A DNA stretch of 64,000 nt, taken from positions 1 to 64,000 of the forward strand of contig WYBB01000170.1 in the NCBI GenBank assembly GCA_011526585.1, given 5' to 3'. This stretch comes from Deltaproteobacteria bacterium (lineage in GTDB: Bacteria; Myxococcota_A; UBA9042; PHBI01). Positions 34,717 to 44,454 of this stretch are shown here, piece after piece. The first letter of the stretch is position 1, and the number at the start of each line of letters is the position of its first letter. The position numbers were made by a program, and so were the translations under genes. The notes beneath the pieces are model-generated. The model ran no database searches. It had not been told where the DNA came from and saw nothing but the letters and a program-made list of their open reading frames with translations.

Positions 34717-35472
34717 ATGAAACTTGATATCGCCCGTTCTGGCAATGCCACCCGCCAGCGCCTCGGCCTCATCGCCGCCCTGGCGGCTCTTTCGCTCTTC
34801 GGCTTCTTCCTCGCCGACCCCATCGCCCAGGATCAGGCTTATCACCGCTTCGCAGACCAGCGCGCCTGGCTCGGGATCCCGAACTTCATGAACGTCGTGT
34901 CGAACCTGCCGTTCGCCATCGTCGGCGCGTGGGGGCTCGCTCGTCTGCGGCGCTTCGACACCCCGGCGCCCGCGGCGTGGGGCGTCTTCTTCGGCGGCGT
35001 GCTGCTCGTCGCCTTCGGCTCGGCGTATTACCACTGGCGTCCCGACGACGCCTCGCTCGTCTGGGACCGCCTGCCGATGACGCTCGGCTTCATCGGTCTC
35101 ACCGTGGCGCTCGTCACCGAGCAGACCGAGGTCACGGCGCGCTGGCTCCTGCCGCTCGGCCTCGTCATCGGCCTCGGCAGCGTCCTTCTCTGGGTCGCGA
35201 CCGGTGATCTCCGCCTCTACTATGGCGTTCAGCTCATGCCGATGGTCGTCACGATCTGCGTGCTCCTGCTCTTCAGGTCGCGCTGGTCGCACGGCTGGCA
35301 TCTCGCCGTCGCGGTCGCGCTCTACGCCGGCGCCAAGGTCACGGAGCACTACGACCTCGCCATCGCGCACGCGACCGATGGTGGCCTCTCGGGCCACCCG
35401 GTCAAGCACGTGCTCGCCGCCGGCGCGACCTTCTGGGTGCTCGACATGCTGCGCGTACGGCAGCGACGCTGA
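34717..35472 (+). CDS. Ceramidase-like integral membrane hydrolase (CREST superfamily)
   Basis: A 251-residue protein with about seven hydrophobic helices. CREST family blocks are visible: YHRFADQRAWLGIPNFMNVVSNLPF, FGSAYYHWRPDDASLVWDRLPMT and GHPVKHVLAAGATFWVLDM. The His residues at YYH and GHPVKH, with the Asp of WDRLPM, are the expected zinc ligands of alkaline ceramidase-type amide hydrolases. The ATG at 34717 is preceded by GGAAGAG. The real substrate (a lipid amide, or another) cannot be told. Divergent from DUF445 and ending at a strong hairpin. Confidence 0.8.
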   Translation: MKLDIARSGNATRQRLGLIAALAALSLFGFFLADPIAQDQAYHRFADQRAWLGIPNFMNVVSNLPFAIVGAWGLARLRRFDTPAPAAWGVFFGGVLLVAFGSAYYHWRPDDASLVWDRLPMTLGFIGLTVALVTEQTEVTARWLLPLGLVIGLGSVLLWVATGDLRLYYGVQLMPMVVTICVLLLFRSRWSHGWHLAVAVALYAGAKVTEHYDLAIAHATDGGLSGHPVKHVLAAGATFWVLDMLRVRQRR

Positions 35473-35489
35473 GGGCCCGCGGGCCATGA

Positions 35490-35516
35490 GGGCGGGCGCC
35501 TTGGTTGCGCCCGCCC
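35490..35516. terminator. Strong bidirectional hairpin terminator
   Basis: A perfect 10-bp stem, GGGCGGGCGC / GCGCCCGCCC, with the loop CTTGGTT lies between the convergent stops of the ceramidase-like gene (35472) and the TTC38-like gene (35533). It could act in both directions. No U-tract, as is usual in such GC-rich DNA. Confidence 0.7.
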
Positions 35517-35532
35517 CCAGGTCGATCGACGA

Positions 35533-36870
35533 TCAGGCGAGGTCGCGGGCGCGCGCGGCCAGGTGCACGCTGAAGCCGTTATCCGGGCGCAGCTCGACGC
35601 GCTCGGCGGTGAGCGCGCGTGCGAGCTGGCCGCGACCGGCGCGCAGCGCCGCCTCGGTCAAGGTCAGGTGCACGACGTCGCGCTGGGCGTTGCTGCCGCC
35701 GAAGCGGTTGGCGATCGAGCGCATCGGCAGGAGCGCGTCGATCGCGCCCGCGTAGTCGCCGCGGTCGAAGGCGATGAGCGCGCGCGACAGCGGCAGGCCG
35801 ACGTCGCGCGTCATCATGGCGTTGGTGCCCTGGCCGGCGGCGCAGGCGTTCATCGCCTCGATCGTGCGCGTGACCGCGTCGGCGCGGCCGGCGCCGAGGT
35901 AGGCCATGATCGCGTGCGCGTCGCTGAAGGCATAGAAGCCGTCGTCGCGCATGGCGTCCCAGTCGGCGGCGAGCCCGTCCCAGCGGGCGCCGACGTCGAC
36001 GCCGCGCAGGCGGAGGCGCCACAGGAAGGATGAGGCGTCGACGTTGTTCAGGGCGACGAGCGAGGGCGCGGGGCGGACGTGCGCGTCGTAGAGCGCGAGC
36101 GCCTCGTCGATCTCGCCGCGGTCGAGGTGGAAGAGCGCGCGGTGCCAGAAGTTGTGGATCGCCAGCGCGCAGGGCTCACCGCCGGGCGCGGACCAGTCGG
36201 CCTCGGTGGCGGCGAGCCAGCGCACACCCTCGGCGGTGCGGCCCTGCATCTCCATCACGTGCGCGACGGCATGCACCGCCCACGGGTCGCGGCGGTCGAG
36301 CGCGAGCGCGCGCAGGCCGGTGTCCTCGGCGCGCGCGTAGAGCGCGGTCTCCTCGAGGCCGAAGGCGTACATGCCGAGCACGTAGCCCATGCCGGGCAGG
36401 CTCGGATCCCAGCGGCCGACGACCTGGGCGGGGCGGTCGCGCAGCATCTGCGAGTCGCCGAGGTAGAAGTCGCCGATGTGCGCGAGCTGCAACGCGAAGA
36501 GGTCGTGGGGGTGGTCGACGGCGATCGCGCCGTAGCGGCGCACGGCGAGCGCCATGTCGCCTTCGTACCAGGCGCGAGCGGCACCGGCGTGCTGGCGCTC
36601 GCGCTCGTTCATGCGCGGGGAGAGGCGCTCGAGCTCGGAGAGCGCCGCTGCGAGCAGCGGGCGCGACGAGCGCTCGCCGACCAGGACCGCGATGCCGGCC
36701 TTGAAGGCGTGGCCCATGGCGAAGTCGGGATCGACGGCGAGCGCCTCCTCGATCGGCGCGAGCGGGTCGCCGATATAGGACGCGCAGCGCGCGGTCGCGA
36801 GCTCGAGCCGGGCGATGGCGTTGGGATCGTTGGTGGTGTGGCTGACGCCGCGACAGTCGGTGAGCGACAT
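35533..36870 (-). CDS. TTC38-like tetratricopeptide repeat protein
   Basis: A 445-residue soluble protein. It starts with TTNDPNAIARLELATARCASYIGDP and continues through LDRRDPWAVHAVAHVMEMQGR and CALAIHNFWHRALFHLDRGEID, which are hallmark segments of the TTC38 family found in animals and bacteria. Helical repeats follow to the end. The ATG at 36870 has AGGAG at good spacing. TTC38 proteins have no assigned enzyme activity; the conserved HxxxH-type pattern (HNFWHRALFH) may bind a ligand. The gene's upstream region has two 17-bp palindromes shared with the divergent lipoprotein gene. Confidence 0.8.
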   Translation of the reverse strand: MSLTDCRGVSHTTNDPNAIARLELATARCASYIGDPLAPIEEALAVDPDFAMGHAFKAGIAVLVGERSSRPLLAAALSELERLSPRMNERERQHAGAARAWYEGDMALAVRRYGAIAVDHPHDLFALQLAHIGDFYLGDSQMLRDRPAQVVGRWDPSLPGMGYVLGMYAFGLEETALYARAEDTGLRALALDRRDPWAVHAVAHVMEMQGRTAEGVRWLAATEADWSAPGGEPCALAIHNFWHRALFHLDRGEIDEALALYDAHVRPAPSLVALNNVDASSFLWRLRLRGVDVGARWDGLAADWDAMRDDGFYAFSDAHAIMAYLGAGRADAVTRTIEAMNACAAGQGTNAMMTRDVGLPLSRALIAFDRGDYAGAIDALLPMRSIANRFGGSNAQRDVVHLTLTEAALRAGRGQLARALTAERVELRPDNGFSVHLAARARDLA

Positions 36871-36940
36871 GGGGGACTCCTCGGGTTGTTCGTCAAGGTG
36901 CCGGGACCCTCGCCCCGGCAACCCCCTGGCGTGACGGCGG

Positions 36941-36957
36941 CTGGCACAATGTGCCAG
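36941..36957. promoter_or_regulatory. 17-bp palindrome, candidate operator
   Basis: CTGGCACAATGTGCCAG is a perfect 8-1-8 inverted repeat. It lies about 70 bases upstream of the TTC38-like start and 130 bases upstream of the divergent lipoprotein start. Its form suits a dimeric regulator. It superficially contains TGGCAC as in sigma-54 promoters, but the downstream GC dinucleotide is two bases too close. Confidence 0.5.
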
Positions 36958-37040
36958 GGCCGCGGCGGCACGGAGTTCCGGGCGTGGCACGAACCCGGTC
37001 GCCGGAACGCTTACGCCCGCTGACGTCCGAGGTACGTTTA

Positions 37041-37057
37041 CCCTCGCGTCGCGAGGG
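37041..37057. promoter_or_regulatory. Second 17-bp palindrome, candidate operator or leader hairpin
   Basis: CCCTCGCGTCGCGAGGG is another perfect 8-1-8 inverted repeat, 33 bases upstream of the lipoprotein start at 37090. Its base sequence is unlike the first palindrome. Since it is so near to the start codon it may also act as an RNA hairpin. Confidence 0.45.
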
Positions 37058-37089
37058 GTCCCCACCCTCGAACGAATCAGGAGGTCTTC

Positions 37090-38001
37090 ATGCGTCATCT
37101 GCGCGCGCTCGTCTGGCTGTCTCTCGTGTGCCCGCTCCCCCTCACCGCCTGCGGCAAGGGCGGCGGCATCGACCTGCCGGAGGCCAGGGCCTTCCCGCCG
37201 CCCGGCGCGCCCGAGGCGACGACGCTCGTAAGCGCCGGCACCGGCGAGCGGGTGCTGCGCTTCGCGCCCAAGGCCGACACCTCCGACAAGGTGCGCGTCG
37301 ACGCGACGGTCAGCTCGATCGCCAAGGCGGGCGGGCAGTCGATGACCTTCGAGCTCGGCCTCGACCTGACGATGGCGAGTCGCGTCGAGGAGGTCGAGGC
37401 GGACGGGCGCTTCCGCGTGCGCAGCGTCATCGACGACGTGAAGACGCGCCTGGGCGGTGACCTCGCGAAGATGGGCGGCGAGTCGGCGGCCTCGATGATG
37501 GCCGACATGATGAAGGGGATCGCGACCGCGGTGACGCTCGACAGCCGCGGGCGCATGCTCGGCATGCAGCTCGAGGGCGACAACCCCGTGATGCAGCAGA
37601 TGCAGATGGGGTTCGATCGCGGCTTCCAGTCGGGCTTCGTGCCGCTGCCCGAGGAGGCGGTCGGCCCCGGCGCCGAGTGGGACGTGCTCGGGCACATGGA
37701 CTCGATGGGCGTCAAGGCGCGCCTGGCCGCGCGCTACAAGCTCGTCGCGCTCGAGGGTTCGCGCGCGACGCTCGAGGTGACGATGCGCGGCGCGGCCGAT
37801 CCGCAGGCCACCGAGATGCAGGGCGCGATCGTCGAGCTCGAGCGGCTGGCGATCACCGGCAGCGGCACGATGACCATCGACCTCGAGCGGCCGACGCGCG
37901 GCGAGATGGACCTCACGCTCGAGCTCACGGCGGCGATGGAAGCGCAGGGCCAGTCCGCCGACGCGGAGATGAGCATGCGTATGAAGGCGCACACGCCATG
38001 A
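37090..38001 (+). CDS. Lipoprotein of unknown function
   Basis: A 303-residue protein with a lipoprotein signal (CPLPLTAC, Cys21) and an ideal ribosome binding site (CAGGAGG) before the ATG at 37090. The mature part is probably beta-rich with a Met/Gln-rich stretch (ASMMADMMKGIATAV; VMQQMQMGFDRG). The segment PLPEEAVGPGAEWDV resembles the DUF6263-type family of exported bacterial proteins. No catalytic motif is visible. It is divergent from the TTC38-like gene with the two palindromes between them. Confidence 0.75.
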   Translation: MRHLRALVWLSLVCPLPLTACGKGGGIDLPEARAFPPPGAPEATTLVSAGTGERVLRFAPKADTSDKVRVDATVSSIAKAGGQSMTFELGLDLTMASRVEEVEADGRFRVRSVIDDVKTRLGGDLAKMGGESAASMMADMMKGIATAVTLDSRGRMLGMQLEGDNPVMQQMQMGFDRGFQSGFVPLPEEAVGPGAEWDVLGHMDSMGVKARLAARYKLVALEGSRATLEVTMRGAADPQATEMQGAIVELERLAITGSGTMTIDLERPTRGEMDLTLELTAAMEAQGQSADAEMSMRMKAHTP

Positions 38002-38077
38002 GTAGATCCGACGCCGACGACATTGTATGAGGCGGCGTCCGCGCGGCCCGGGGTCGGGTGTGCGGGCGGAGGTGCAG

Positions 38078-39199
38078 ATGTCGTCGGGTCTCGATGCGGT
38101 CGCTCAGGGTTTCGTGCCGGAGCTCAAGGGCAAGCGCCTGGCGCTGCTCGTCAACCACACCGCGGTCGATCACTGGGGCCGGCACGCGGTCGAGGTGATG
38201 CGCGCGCTGGGTGCATCGATCGTGCGGCTGTGCGGACCCGAGCACGGGGTCTGGGGCACGCACCAGGACATGGAGCCGGTGGGCTCGGATGCGCGCGACC
38301 CGGTCTTCGACCTGCCGGTGGTGTCGCTCTACGGCGAGGACAAGGCGAGCCTCGAGCCGCGCGCCGAGGTCTTCGAGGGGATCGACGCGCTGGTCTACGA
38401 CATCCAGGACATCGGCGTGCGCTACTACACCTACGCGGCGACGCTGGCGTTCGCCATGCGGCAGGCGGCGGCGGCCAAGGTGCCGGTGTGGGTGCTCGAC
38501 CGTCCGAACCCGATCGGCCCGGCGCGCGAGGGACCGCTCTTGAGGGCGGGCTTCGAGAGCTTCTGCGGGCTCGTCGCCGGGTTGCCGATCCGCCACGGGC
38601 TCTGTGTCGGGGAGCTGGCGCGCTGGTACGGCAAGACCTTCGCGCCCGGCTGCGAGCTGCACGTGGTGCCGTGCCGCAAGGGCACGCGGCTGCCTTTTCT
38701 GCCGACCTCGCCCAACATGCCGACGCGCGACACGGCGCTGGTCTACGCCGGGATGTGCCTCGTCGAGGGCACGACGCTGTCGGAGGGGCGCGGCACGACC
38801 TCGCCGTTTCTGCAGGTCGGCGCGCCCGGGGTCGACCCGCTGGCGGTCGCGGCCTACCTGCGCAAGAAGGACTGCCCCGGCGTCGACTTCGTGCCGATCC
38901 GCTTCCGGCCGCAGTTCGGCAAGCACGCCGGCGAGGTCTGCGGCGGGGTCTACCTGCGCGGCTTCGATCCGAACGCGCTGGCGGCGGTCAAGCTGGGCGT
39001 CTACGTGCTGCAGGCGATGAAGGCGGTCGCGCCCGAGGCGTGGACCTGGCGCAGCGACGCCTACGAGTTCGTGACGGACCGGCCGGCGATCGATCTCTTG
39101 TGGGGATCGAGCGCGCTGCGCGAGTGCCTGGATCGGGGCGGCGACGTCGACGATCTGATCGCGGCGGGCGACGCCGAGGCGCAGGCGTTTCGGCCATGA
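38078..39199 (+). CDS. DUF1343 exo-beta-N-acetylmuramidase (NamZ-type)
   Basis: A 373-residue protein. Family blocks: KGKRLALLVNHTAVDHWGRH, GPEHGVWGTHQDMEPVG, LVYDIQDIGVRYYTYAATL, VWVLDRPNPIGP and LPTSPNMPTRDTALVYAGMCLVEGTTLSEGRGT. The last block is diagnostic. NamZ enzymes release N-acetylmuramic acid from the non-reducing end of peptidoglycan pieces and serve cell-wall recycling. The family members I know are usually exported; here the ATG at 38078 (GGAGG upstream) gives no signal peptide, and no better upstream start is visible, so a cytoplasmic location is suggested. The stop overlaps the nadD start (ATGA). Confidence 0.85.
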   Translation: MSSGLDAVAQGFVPELKGKRLALLVNHTAVDHWGRHAVEVMRALGASIVRLCGPEHGVWGTHQDMEPVGSDARDPVFDLPVVSLYGEDKASLEPRAEVFEGIDALVYDIQDIGVRYYTYAATLAFAMRQAAAAKVPVWVLDRPNPIGPAREGPLLRAGFESFCGLVAGLPIRHGLCVGELARWYGKTFAPGCELHVVPCRKGTRLPFLPTSPNMPTRDTALVYAGMCLVEGTTLSEGRGTTSPFLQVGAPGVDPLAVAAYLRKKDCPGVDFVPIRFRPQFGKHAGEVCGGVYLRGFDPNALAAVKLGVYVLQAMKAVAPEAWTWRSDAYEFVTDRPAIDLLWGSSALRECLDRGGDVDDLIAAGDAEAQAFRP

Positions 39200-39786
39200 C
39201 CGCGCCGCGCGGCGACGGCGGCGCGAAGAAGCGCGTCGCGTTCTACGGCGGGAGCTTCGACCCGCCGCACATGGCGCACGTGTTGGTGGCGACCTGGGCC
39301 CTGTGCCGCGGCGGGGTCGACGAGGTGTGGCTGGTGCCGGCGCTCGGGCACGCCTTCGGCAAGGAGCTCTCGCCGTTCTTCACGCGCTGCCGCATGGTGG
39401 CGGCGGCGGTCCGGCACCTCGGGCCGCGCGTGGTGGTCGAGCCGATCGAGGGGCGGCTGCCGGCGCCGAGCTATACGATCGATACGGTCGAGGCGCTCTT
39501 GCGCGAGCACGAGCTCGAGCTGACGCTGGTGATGGGCGCCGACGCGTGGGCCGAGCGCGACAAGTGGAAGCGCTGGAGCGACCTCGAGGCCCTGGTCGAG
39601 GGGCGCGTGCTCGTCGTCGGGCGCGGCGAGCAGGTGGTCGATCGGGGCGCGCACGAGGTCTTCACCCTGCCCGATCTCAGCTCGACCGAGGTCAGGCGGC
39701 GCGTGGCCGCGGGCGAGCCGTACTGGTGGATGGTGCCCGAGCCGGTGGCCGAGATCATCGAGGCCGAAGGCCTCTATCGGCCATGA
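39196..39786 (+). CDS. nadD: Nicotinate-nucleotide adenylyltransferase
   Basis: A 196-residue enzyme joining nicotinate mononucleotide and ATP to give deamido-NAD, an essential step of NAD synthesis. The nucleotidyltransferase motif is FYGGSFDPPHMAHVLVA, equal to GGxFDPxHxxH, and the second motif is LSSTEVRRRV, equal to ISSTxIR. MGADAWAERDKWKRW matches the NadD region that binds the pyridine. The ATG at 39196 overlaps the upstream stop by four bases. Unlike many bacteria, the gene is not beside rsfS; it sits between NamZ and DUF2520 genes. The same window holds nadA at 62392. Confidence 0.9.
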   Translation: MTAPRGDGGAKKRVAFYGGSFDPPHMAHVLVATWALCRGGVDEVWLVPALGHAFGKELSPFFTRCRMVAAAVRHLGPRVVVEPIEGRLPAPSYTIDTVEALLREHELELTLVMGADAWAERDKWKRWSDLEALVEGRVLVVGRGEQVVDRGAHEVFTLPDLSSTEVRRRVAAGEPYWWMVPEPVAEIIEAEGLYRP

Positions 39787-40598
39787 AGATCGTCGTGATC
39801 GGCAGCGGGCGGGCGGCGAGCGCGCTCGGGCCGCGGTGGCGCGCGGCGGGACACGACGTGCGGGTGTGGTCGCGACGAGACGGTGCCCTGACGGCGGCGC
39901 CCTCGGCCGAGGTGGTGGTGCTGGCGGTGCCCGACTCGGTGATCGGCACGGTGGCGGGCGAGCTGAGACGACGGGCCGGCGCGGGCGACGAGGTGTGGCT
40001 TCACCTCTCGGGCGTGCACGCGGCGGCGATCCTGCGCGCCGCGATGGAAGGAGGCGCGCCGGGGCCGCGCGCGGTCGGCTGCCTGCATCCCTTGGTGGCG
40101 CTGGCGCCTGGGGCGGATCCGAGCGGCGCGGTGGCGGGGATCGAGGGCGAGGTGGACGCGGTGGCGGTGGCCGAGCGCCTGGCGATCGACGCGGGCCTCG
40201 TGCCGCATGCGATCCCGGCCGAGCGCGCGCTCTATCACGCGGCGGCGGTGAGCGTGGCCGGGCACGCGACCGCGCTCTTCGCGCAGGCGATGTCGCTCTT
40301 CACGGCGATCGGTTTTTCGCGCGAGGGCGCGCGCCAGGCGCTGCAGCCGCTCTTCGCCTCGGCGGCGGACAACCTCGCGCGCGCAGAGCCCGAGCAGGCG
40401 ATCACCGGCCCGGTGAGCCGCGGTGATCGCGACACGGTGGCGCGCCACCTCGACGCGCTGGAGGCGCTCGGGGCGGGCGAGGTGCTCGCGGTCTATCGCG
40501 CGCTGGCGCGTGAGGCCCTCGGGCTGTCGGCGGCGCGGCTCGACGCGCGGACCGTGCAGGAGCTCCAGGATCTGCTGGCGTCGCCGCGGCGCGCGTGA
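39783..40598 (+). CDS. DUF2520 Rossmann-fold oxidoreductase-like protein
   Basis: A 271-residue protein. It starts with a dinucleotide-binding strand-loop-helix (IVVIGSGRAASALGPRW, GxGxxxxxL). The DUF2520 signatures follow: HLSGVHAAAIL, GCLHPLVAL and, in the C-terminal helical domain, QAITGPVSRGDRDTVARHL. In some bacteria such proteins lie beside panB/panC or coenzyme genes and may be NAD(P)H-dependent reductases of an unknown 2-oxo acid. The ATG at 39783 overlaps the nadD stop, showing translational coupling. Convergent with the Nudix gene 24 bases further on. Confidence 0.85.
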   Translation: MKIVVIGSGRAASALGPRWRAAGHDVRVWSRRDGALTAAPSAEVVVLAVPDSVIGTVAGELRRRAGAGDEVWLHLSGVHAAAILRAAMEGGAPGPRAVGCLHPLVALAPGADPSGAVAGIEGEVDAVAVAERLAIDAGLVPHAIPAERALYHAAAVSVAGHATALFAQAMSLFTAIGFSREGARQALQPLFASAADNLARAEPEQAITGPVSRGDRDTVARHLDALEALGAGEVLAVYRALAREALGLSAARLDARTVQELQDLLASPRRA

Positions 40599-40622
40599 GC
40601 TGCGGACGGGCGCGTGGCGTGA

Positions 40623-41252
40623 TCAGGGTCGCGCGCCGGCGCCGCCGAGCGATGCGCCCAGGACCGCAAGGAGGTTGTCGACGATGTGTCCGGTGACGCC
40701 CCAGATCACCCTGGGCGTGTGCACCCAGAAGGTGAGGCGCGGCTCGGACCCGGCGGGCACGCGCGCGGCGCGACGCAGGCCGCGCATGGTGCGGCGGCCC
40801 GCGGGGTCGAGGAGCGCGGGCAGCGGCACCTGGAAGACCGAGGCGACCTCGTGAGGTGACGGCGTGAGGGTGAGCGGCGCGCGCACGAGCGCGACGATCG
40901 GCGTGACGTGAAAGCCGGTGTGCGTCGGGAACTGATCGAGCGCGCCGACGACCTGCGGCTCGGCGCGCGGGATGCCGAGCTCTTCTTCGGCTTCGCGCAG
41001 CGCGGCCGCGACCGGGTCGGCGTCGTCGGGGTCGATGCCGCCGCCGGGGAAGGCGACCTGCCCGGAGTGCGTGCTGAGGGTGAGCGGGCGCTCGATGAAG
41101 AGGACCTCGAGCGCGTCACCGGCGGGCGGCACGACGAGCGGCACGAGCACGGCGGCGGGGCGCGCCGCGCCGATCGCCGCGGTCTGCGGCGAGTAGGCGG
41201 CGAGCGCGCGCCGAACCGAATCAGCCGAGATCGAGCTTGGGATCGTAGTCAT
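40623..41252 (-). CDS. nudL: CoA diphosphatase (NudL-type Nudix hydrolase)
   Basis: A 209-residue protein. Before the Nudix box stands the CoA-diphosphatase signature (LSTHSGQVAFPGGGIDP), and the box itself reads GGIDP-DDADPVAAALREAEEELG. It should split coenzyme A and its derivatives to 3',5'-ADP and phosphopantetheine. The ATG at 41252 lies inside the universal-stress gene and overlaps its end by 32 bases; I find no good alternative in the short region after it. The C terminus keeps the typical WGVTGHIVDNLL segment. It is more canonical than the Nudix protein at 23284. Confidence 0.88.
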   Translation of the reverse strand: MTTIPSSISADSVRRALAAYSPQTAAIGAARPAAVLVPLVVPPAGDALEVLFIERPLTLSTHSGQVAFPGGGIDPDDADPVAAALREAEEELGIPRAEPQVVGALDQFPTHTGFHVTPIVALVRAPLTLTPSPHEVASVFQVPLPALLDPAGRRTMRGLRRAARVPAGSEPRLTFWVHTPRVIWGVTGHIVDNLLAVLGASLGGAGARP

Positions 41253-41715
41253 CCGGCTTGACCGTGAGCACGTCGCACGGGGCGCGGCGCACGACGCGCT
41301 CGGCCTGCGAGCCCATGAAGAGGTGCTTGAAGCCGGTGTTGCCGTGGGTGCCCATGATGATGAGGTCGCTCTTGAGCTGGATGGCGACGCGCAGGATCTC
41401 CTCGAAGGGCTTGCCGTTGCGCGTCTCGAGCGTGATGCGGTCGCGCTCCTCGCGGGTGACCTTGCCCTCCTCCTGCAGGCGGTTCAGGCGGGTGACCAGC
41501 CCGTCGCGCAGCACGTCGAGCGCCTCGCGCCCGGCGGTGACGTCCTCGTAGAACGAGACCGGCCCGCCCTCGCGCACGTTCAACACGGTGAGGCGCGCGT
41601 TGAAGAGCTGGCTGTAGCCGACGGCGCGGTAGAACGCCTTGGTGCTGCAGTCGGAGAAGTCGACCGGGCAGAGGATGTGGTTGTAGACGACGACGTTGGG
41701 GTTCTGGGAATCCAT
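41221..41715 (-). CDS. Universal stress protein, UspA family
   Basis: A 164-residue soluble protein. It has the N-terminal LCPVDFSDCSTKAF (typical V-D-F/S-D motif) and the ATP-binding loop GTHGNTGFKHLFMGSQAERV, matching G-x2-G-x9-G-S/T. Therefore it probably binds ATP like MJ0577-type Usp proteins. The ATG at 41715 follows GAGGCC. It lies 12 bases after the carboxylase stop and its 3' end overlaps the Nudix start; the three genes seem to be one transcript. Stress induction is expected from the family, but no promoter is recognised. Confidence 0.9.
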   Translation of the reverse strand: MDSQNPNVVVYNHILCPVDFSDCSTKAFYRAVGYSQLFNARLTVLNVREGGPVSFYEDVTAGREALDVLRDGLVTRLNRLQEEGKVTREERDRITLETRNGKPFEEILRVAIQLKSDLIIMGTHGNTGFKHLFMGSQAERVVRRAPCDVLTVKPDDYDPKLDLG

Positions 41716-41727
41716 GGGGGAGGCCTC

Positions 41728-43278
<1,551 letters not shown>

Positions 43279-43314
43279 CCGGGGAGCCTCCTCGTAGGTA
43301 CGCGGGCGCGGCGT

Positions 43315-43379
43315 CTACCACGGCTGCGGGTGCGCTCCTAGAGGTTTGAACGGTTTGAAGGGCGCGCCAGACGTGGTAG
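43315..43379. promoter_or_regulatory. Inverted and direct repeats in the pccB / DsbA-like divergent region
   Basis: CTACCACG (43315-43322) and CGTGGTAG (43372-43379) form an 8-bp inverted repeat 49 bases apart. Between them GGTTTGAA occurs twice in tandem (43343-43350 and 43352-43359). The block lies in the 124-base spacer between divergent genes and may hold regulator half-sites. Confidence 0.35.
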
Positions 43380-43402
43380 CGGCACCGGCGGAGGACATCG
43401 GC

Positions 43403-44296
43403 ATGAGATCCCTGGCTGCATTGACGACCCTGGTCTGCCTCGGCGCCTGCTCCGGCCGTGAGCCCGCGCCCGCATCCGGACACGACGGACAGGAGCCGCC
43501 CATGGCGACGTCCGCTCCCGCACCCGCACCCGCACCCGCTCCCGCACCCGCTCCCGCTCCTGCTCCCGCGCCCGCGGCCCCCGCCGAGCCCGACGACAAG
43601 ACCCTCGAGCGCACGCCCGGGCTCACGCCGCCCTTGCCGCTGGTCCTCGCCGCGGCCCCCGCGGCCCTGCCCGGGCTCGCCGGCGCGCCCGGCCCGTCGC
43701 CGGCGATGGGCGCCAGCGACGCCGAGGCGCTGGTCAAGGTCTTCGTCTTCTCCGACTTCCAGTGCCCGGTGTGCAGGCGCGCGGTCGAGCCGCTCAAGAA
43801 GCTCGTGCGCGCCTTCCCCGGCGAGGTGCAGGTCGTCTTCAAGCAGCACCCGCTGGCGTCGCATTCGCGCGCCGAGCCCGCCGCGCGCGCGTCGCTGGCC
43901 GCGCTGGCGCAGGGCAGGTTCTGGGAGATGCACGACCGCCTCTTCGAGGCGCAGCGCGCGCTCGAGGATCACGACCTCGCGGCGCACGCGCAGGCGCTGG
44001 GGCTCGACCTCGCGGCGTGGGAAAAGGCGCTCGGCGATCCTGGGCTCGCGGCGCAGATCGCCTACGAGACCGCCCAGGCCGAGGCGCTCGAGGCGCGCGG
44101 CACGCCGGCCTTCGTCGTCAACGGCGTCAAGACCGTCGGCTGGGGGAGCTACTTCGGGCTCGAGGCGCAGGTGAAGCAGGCGCTGGCGACGGCCCGCGAG
44201 CTGCTCGCCGGCGGCGTGCCACGAGGCGAGGTCGCGCGGCGCGCCTCCGCCGACGAGGACGCGCGCGCGGCCGAGATCCTCTTCGGCGCGAGGTGA
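43403..44296 (+). CDS. DsbA/thioredoxin-fold lipoprotein with Pro-Ala linker
   Basis: A 297-residue protein. A lipoprotein signal (LVCLGAC, Cys16) and a long Pro-Ala linker (about residues 36-60) place the catalytic domain away from the membrane. The domain at about 105-290 is of the DsbA/DsbG thioredoxin type, with active site FQCPVCRR (Cys119 and Cys122) and cis-Pro loop RGTPAFVVNG. Such proteins make or repair disulphides in exported proteins; the CPVC dipeptide cannot prove oxidase or isomerase activity. It could serve Cys-rich exported proteins such as the repeat protein at 7857, but this is speculation. The ATG at 43403 is chosen for the signal peptide, with GGAGGA upstream. Confidence 0.85.
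   Translation: MRSLAALTTLVCLGACSGREPAPASGHDGQEPPMATSAPAPAPAPAPAPAPAPAPAPAAPAEPDDKTLERTPGLTPPLPLVLAAAPAALPGLAGAPGPSPAMGASDAEALVKVFVFSDFQCPVCRRAVEPLKKLVRAFPGEVQVVFKQHPLASHSRAEPAARASLAALAQGRFWEMHDRLFEAQRALEDHDLAAHAQALGLDLAAWEKALGDPGLAAQIAYETAQAEALEARGTPAFVVNGVKTVGWGSYFGLEAQVKQALATARELLAGGVPRGEVARRASADEDARAAEILFGAR
43512..43577 (+). repeat. Pro-Ala coding microsatellite
   Basis: A run of near-identical CCCGCN hexamers encodes alternating Pro-Ala in the DsbA-like lipoprotein. It is likely to vary in length by slippage in steps of two residues and forms a rigid spacer. Confidence 0.8.
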
Positions 44297-44454
44297 TCTC
44301 TGCGGGGTCGCGCGATTGTCGATGACCCACCCGCTGTGCTAACTTGCACACCTGACGAGCGCCGCTTCGTCACCTCACCCGACACCGGTCCGGGCGCGCC
44401 GGCCGTGCCTGCGGCTCGCGGTGGAGATCCCCGCACATCGCCCGCAGGAATGTC

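Noticed and set aside
36942-36957. A sigma-54 promoter at TGGCAC within the palindrome.
   Set aside because: The GC element is two bases too close to GG for the invariant GG-N10-GC spacing. The full palindrome explains the sequence better.
43512-43577. A regulatory repeat array.
   Set aside because: It is explained fully as a Pro-Ala linker coding region in frame with a lipoprotein gene.
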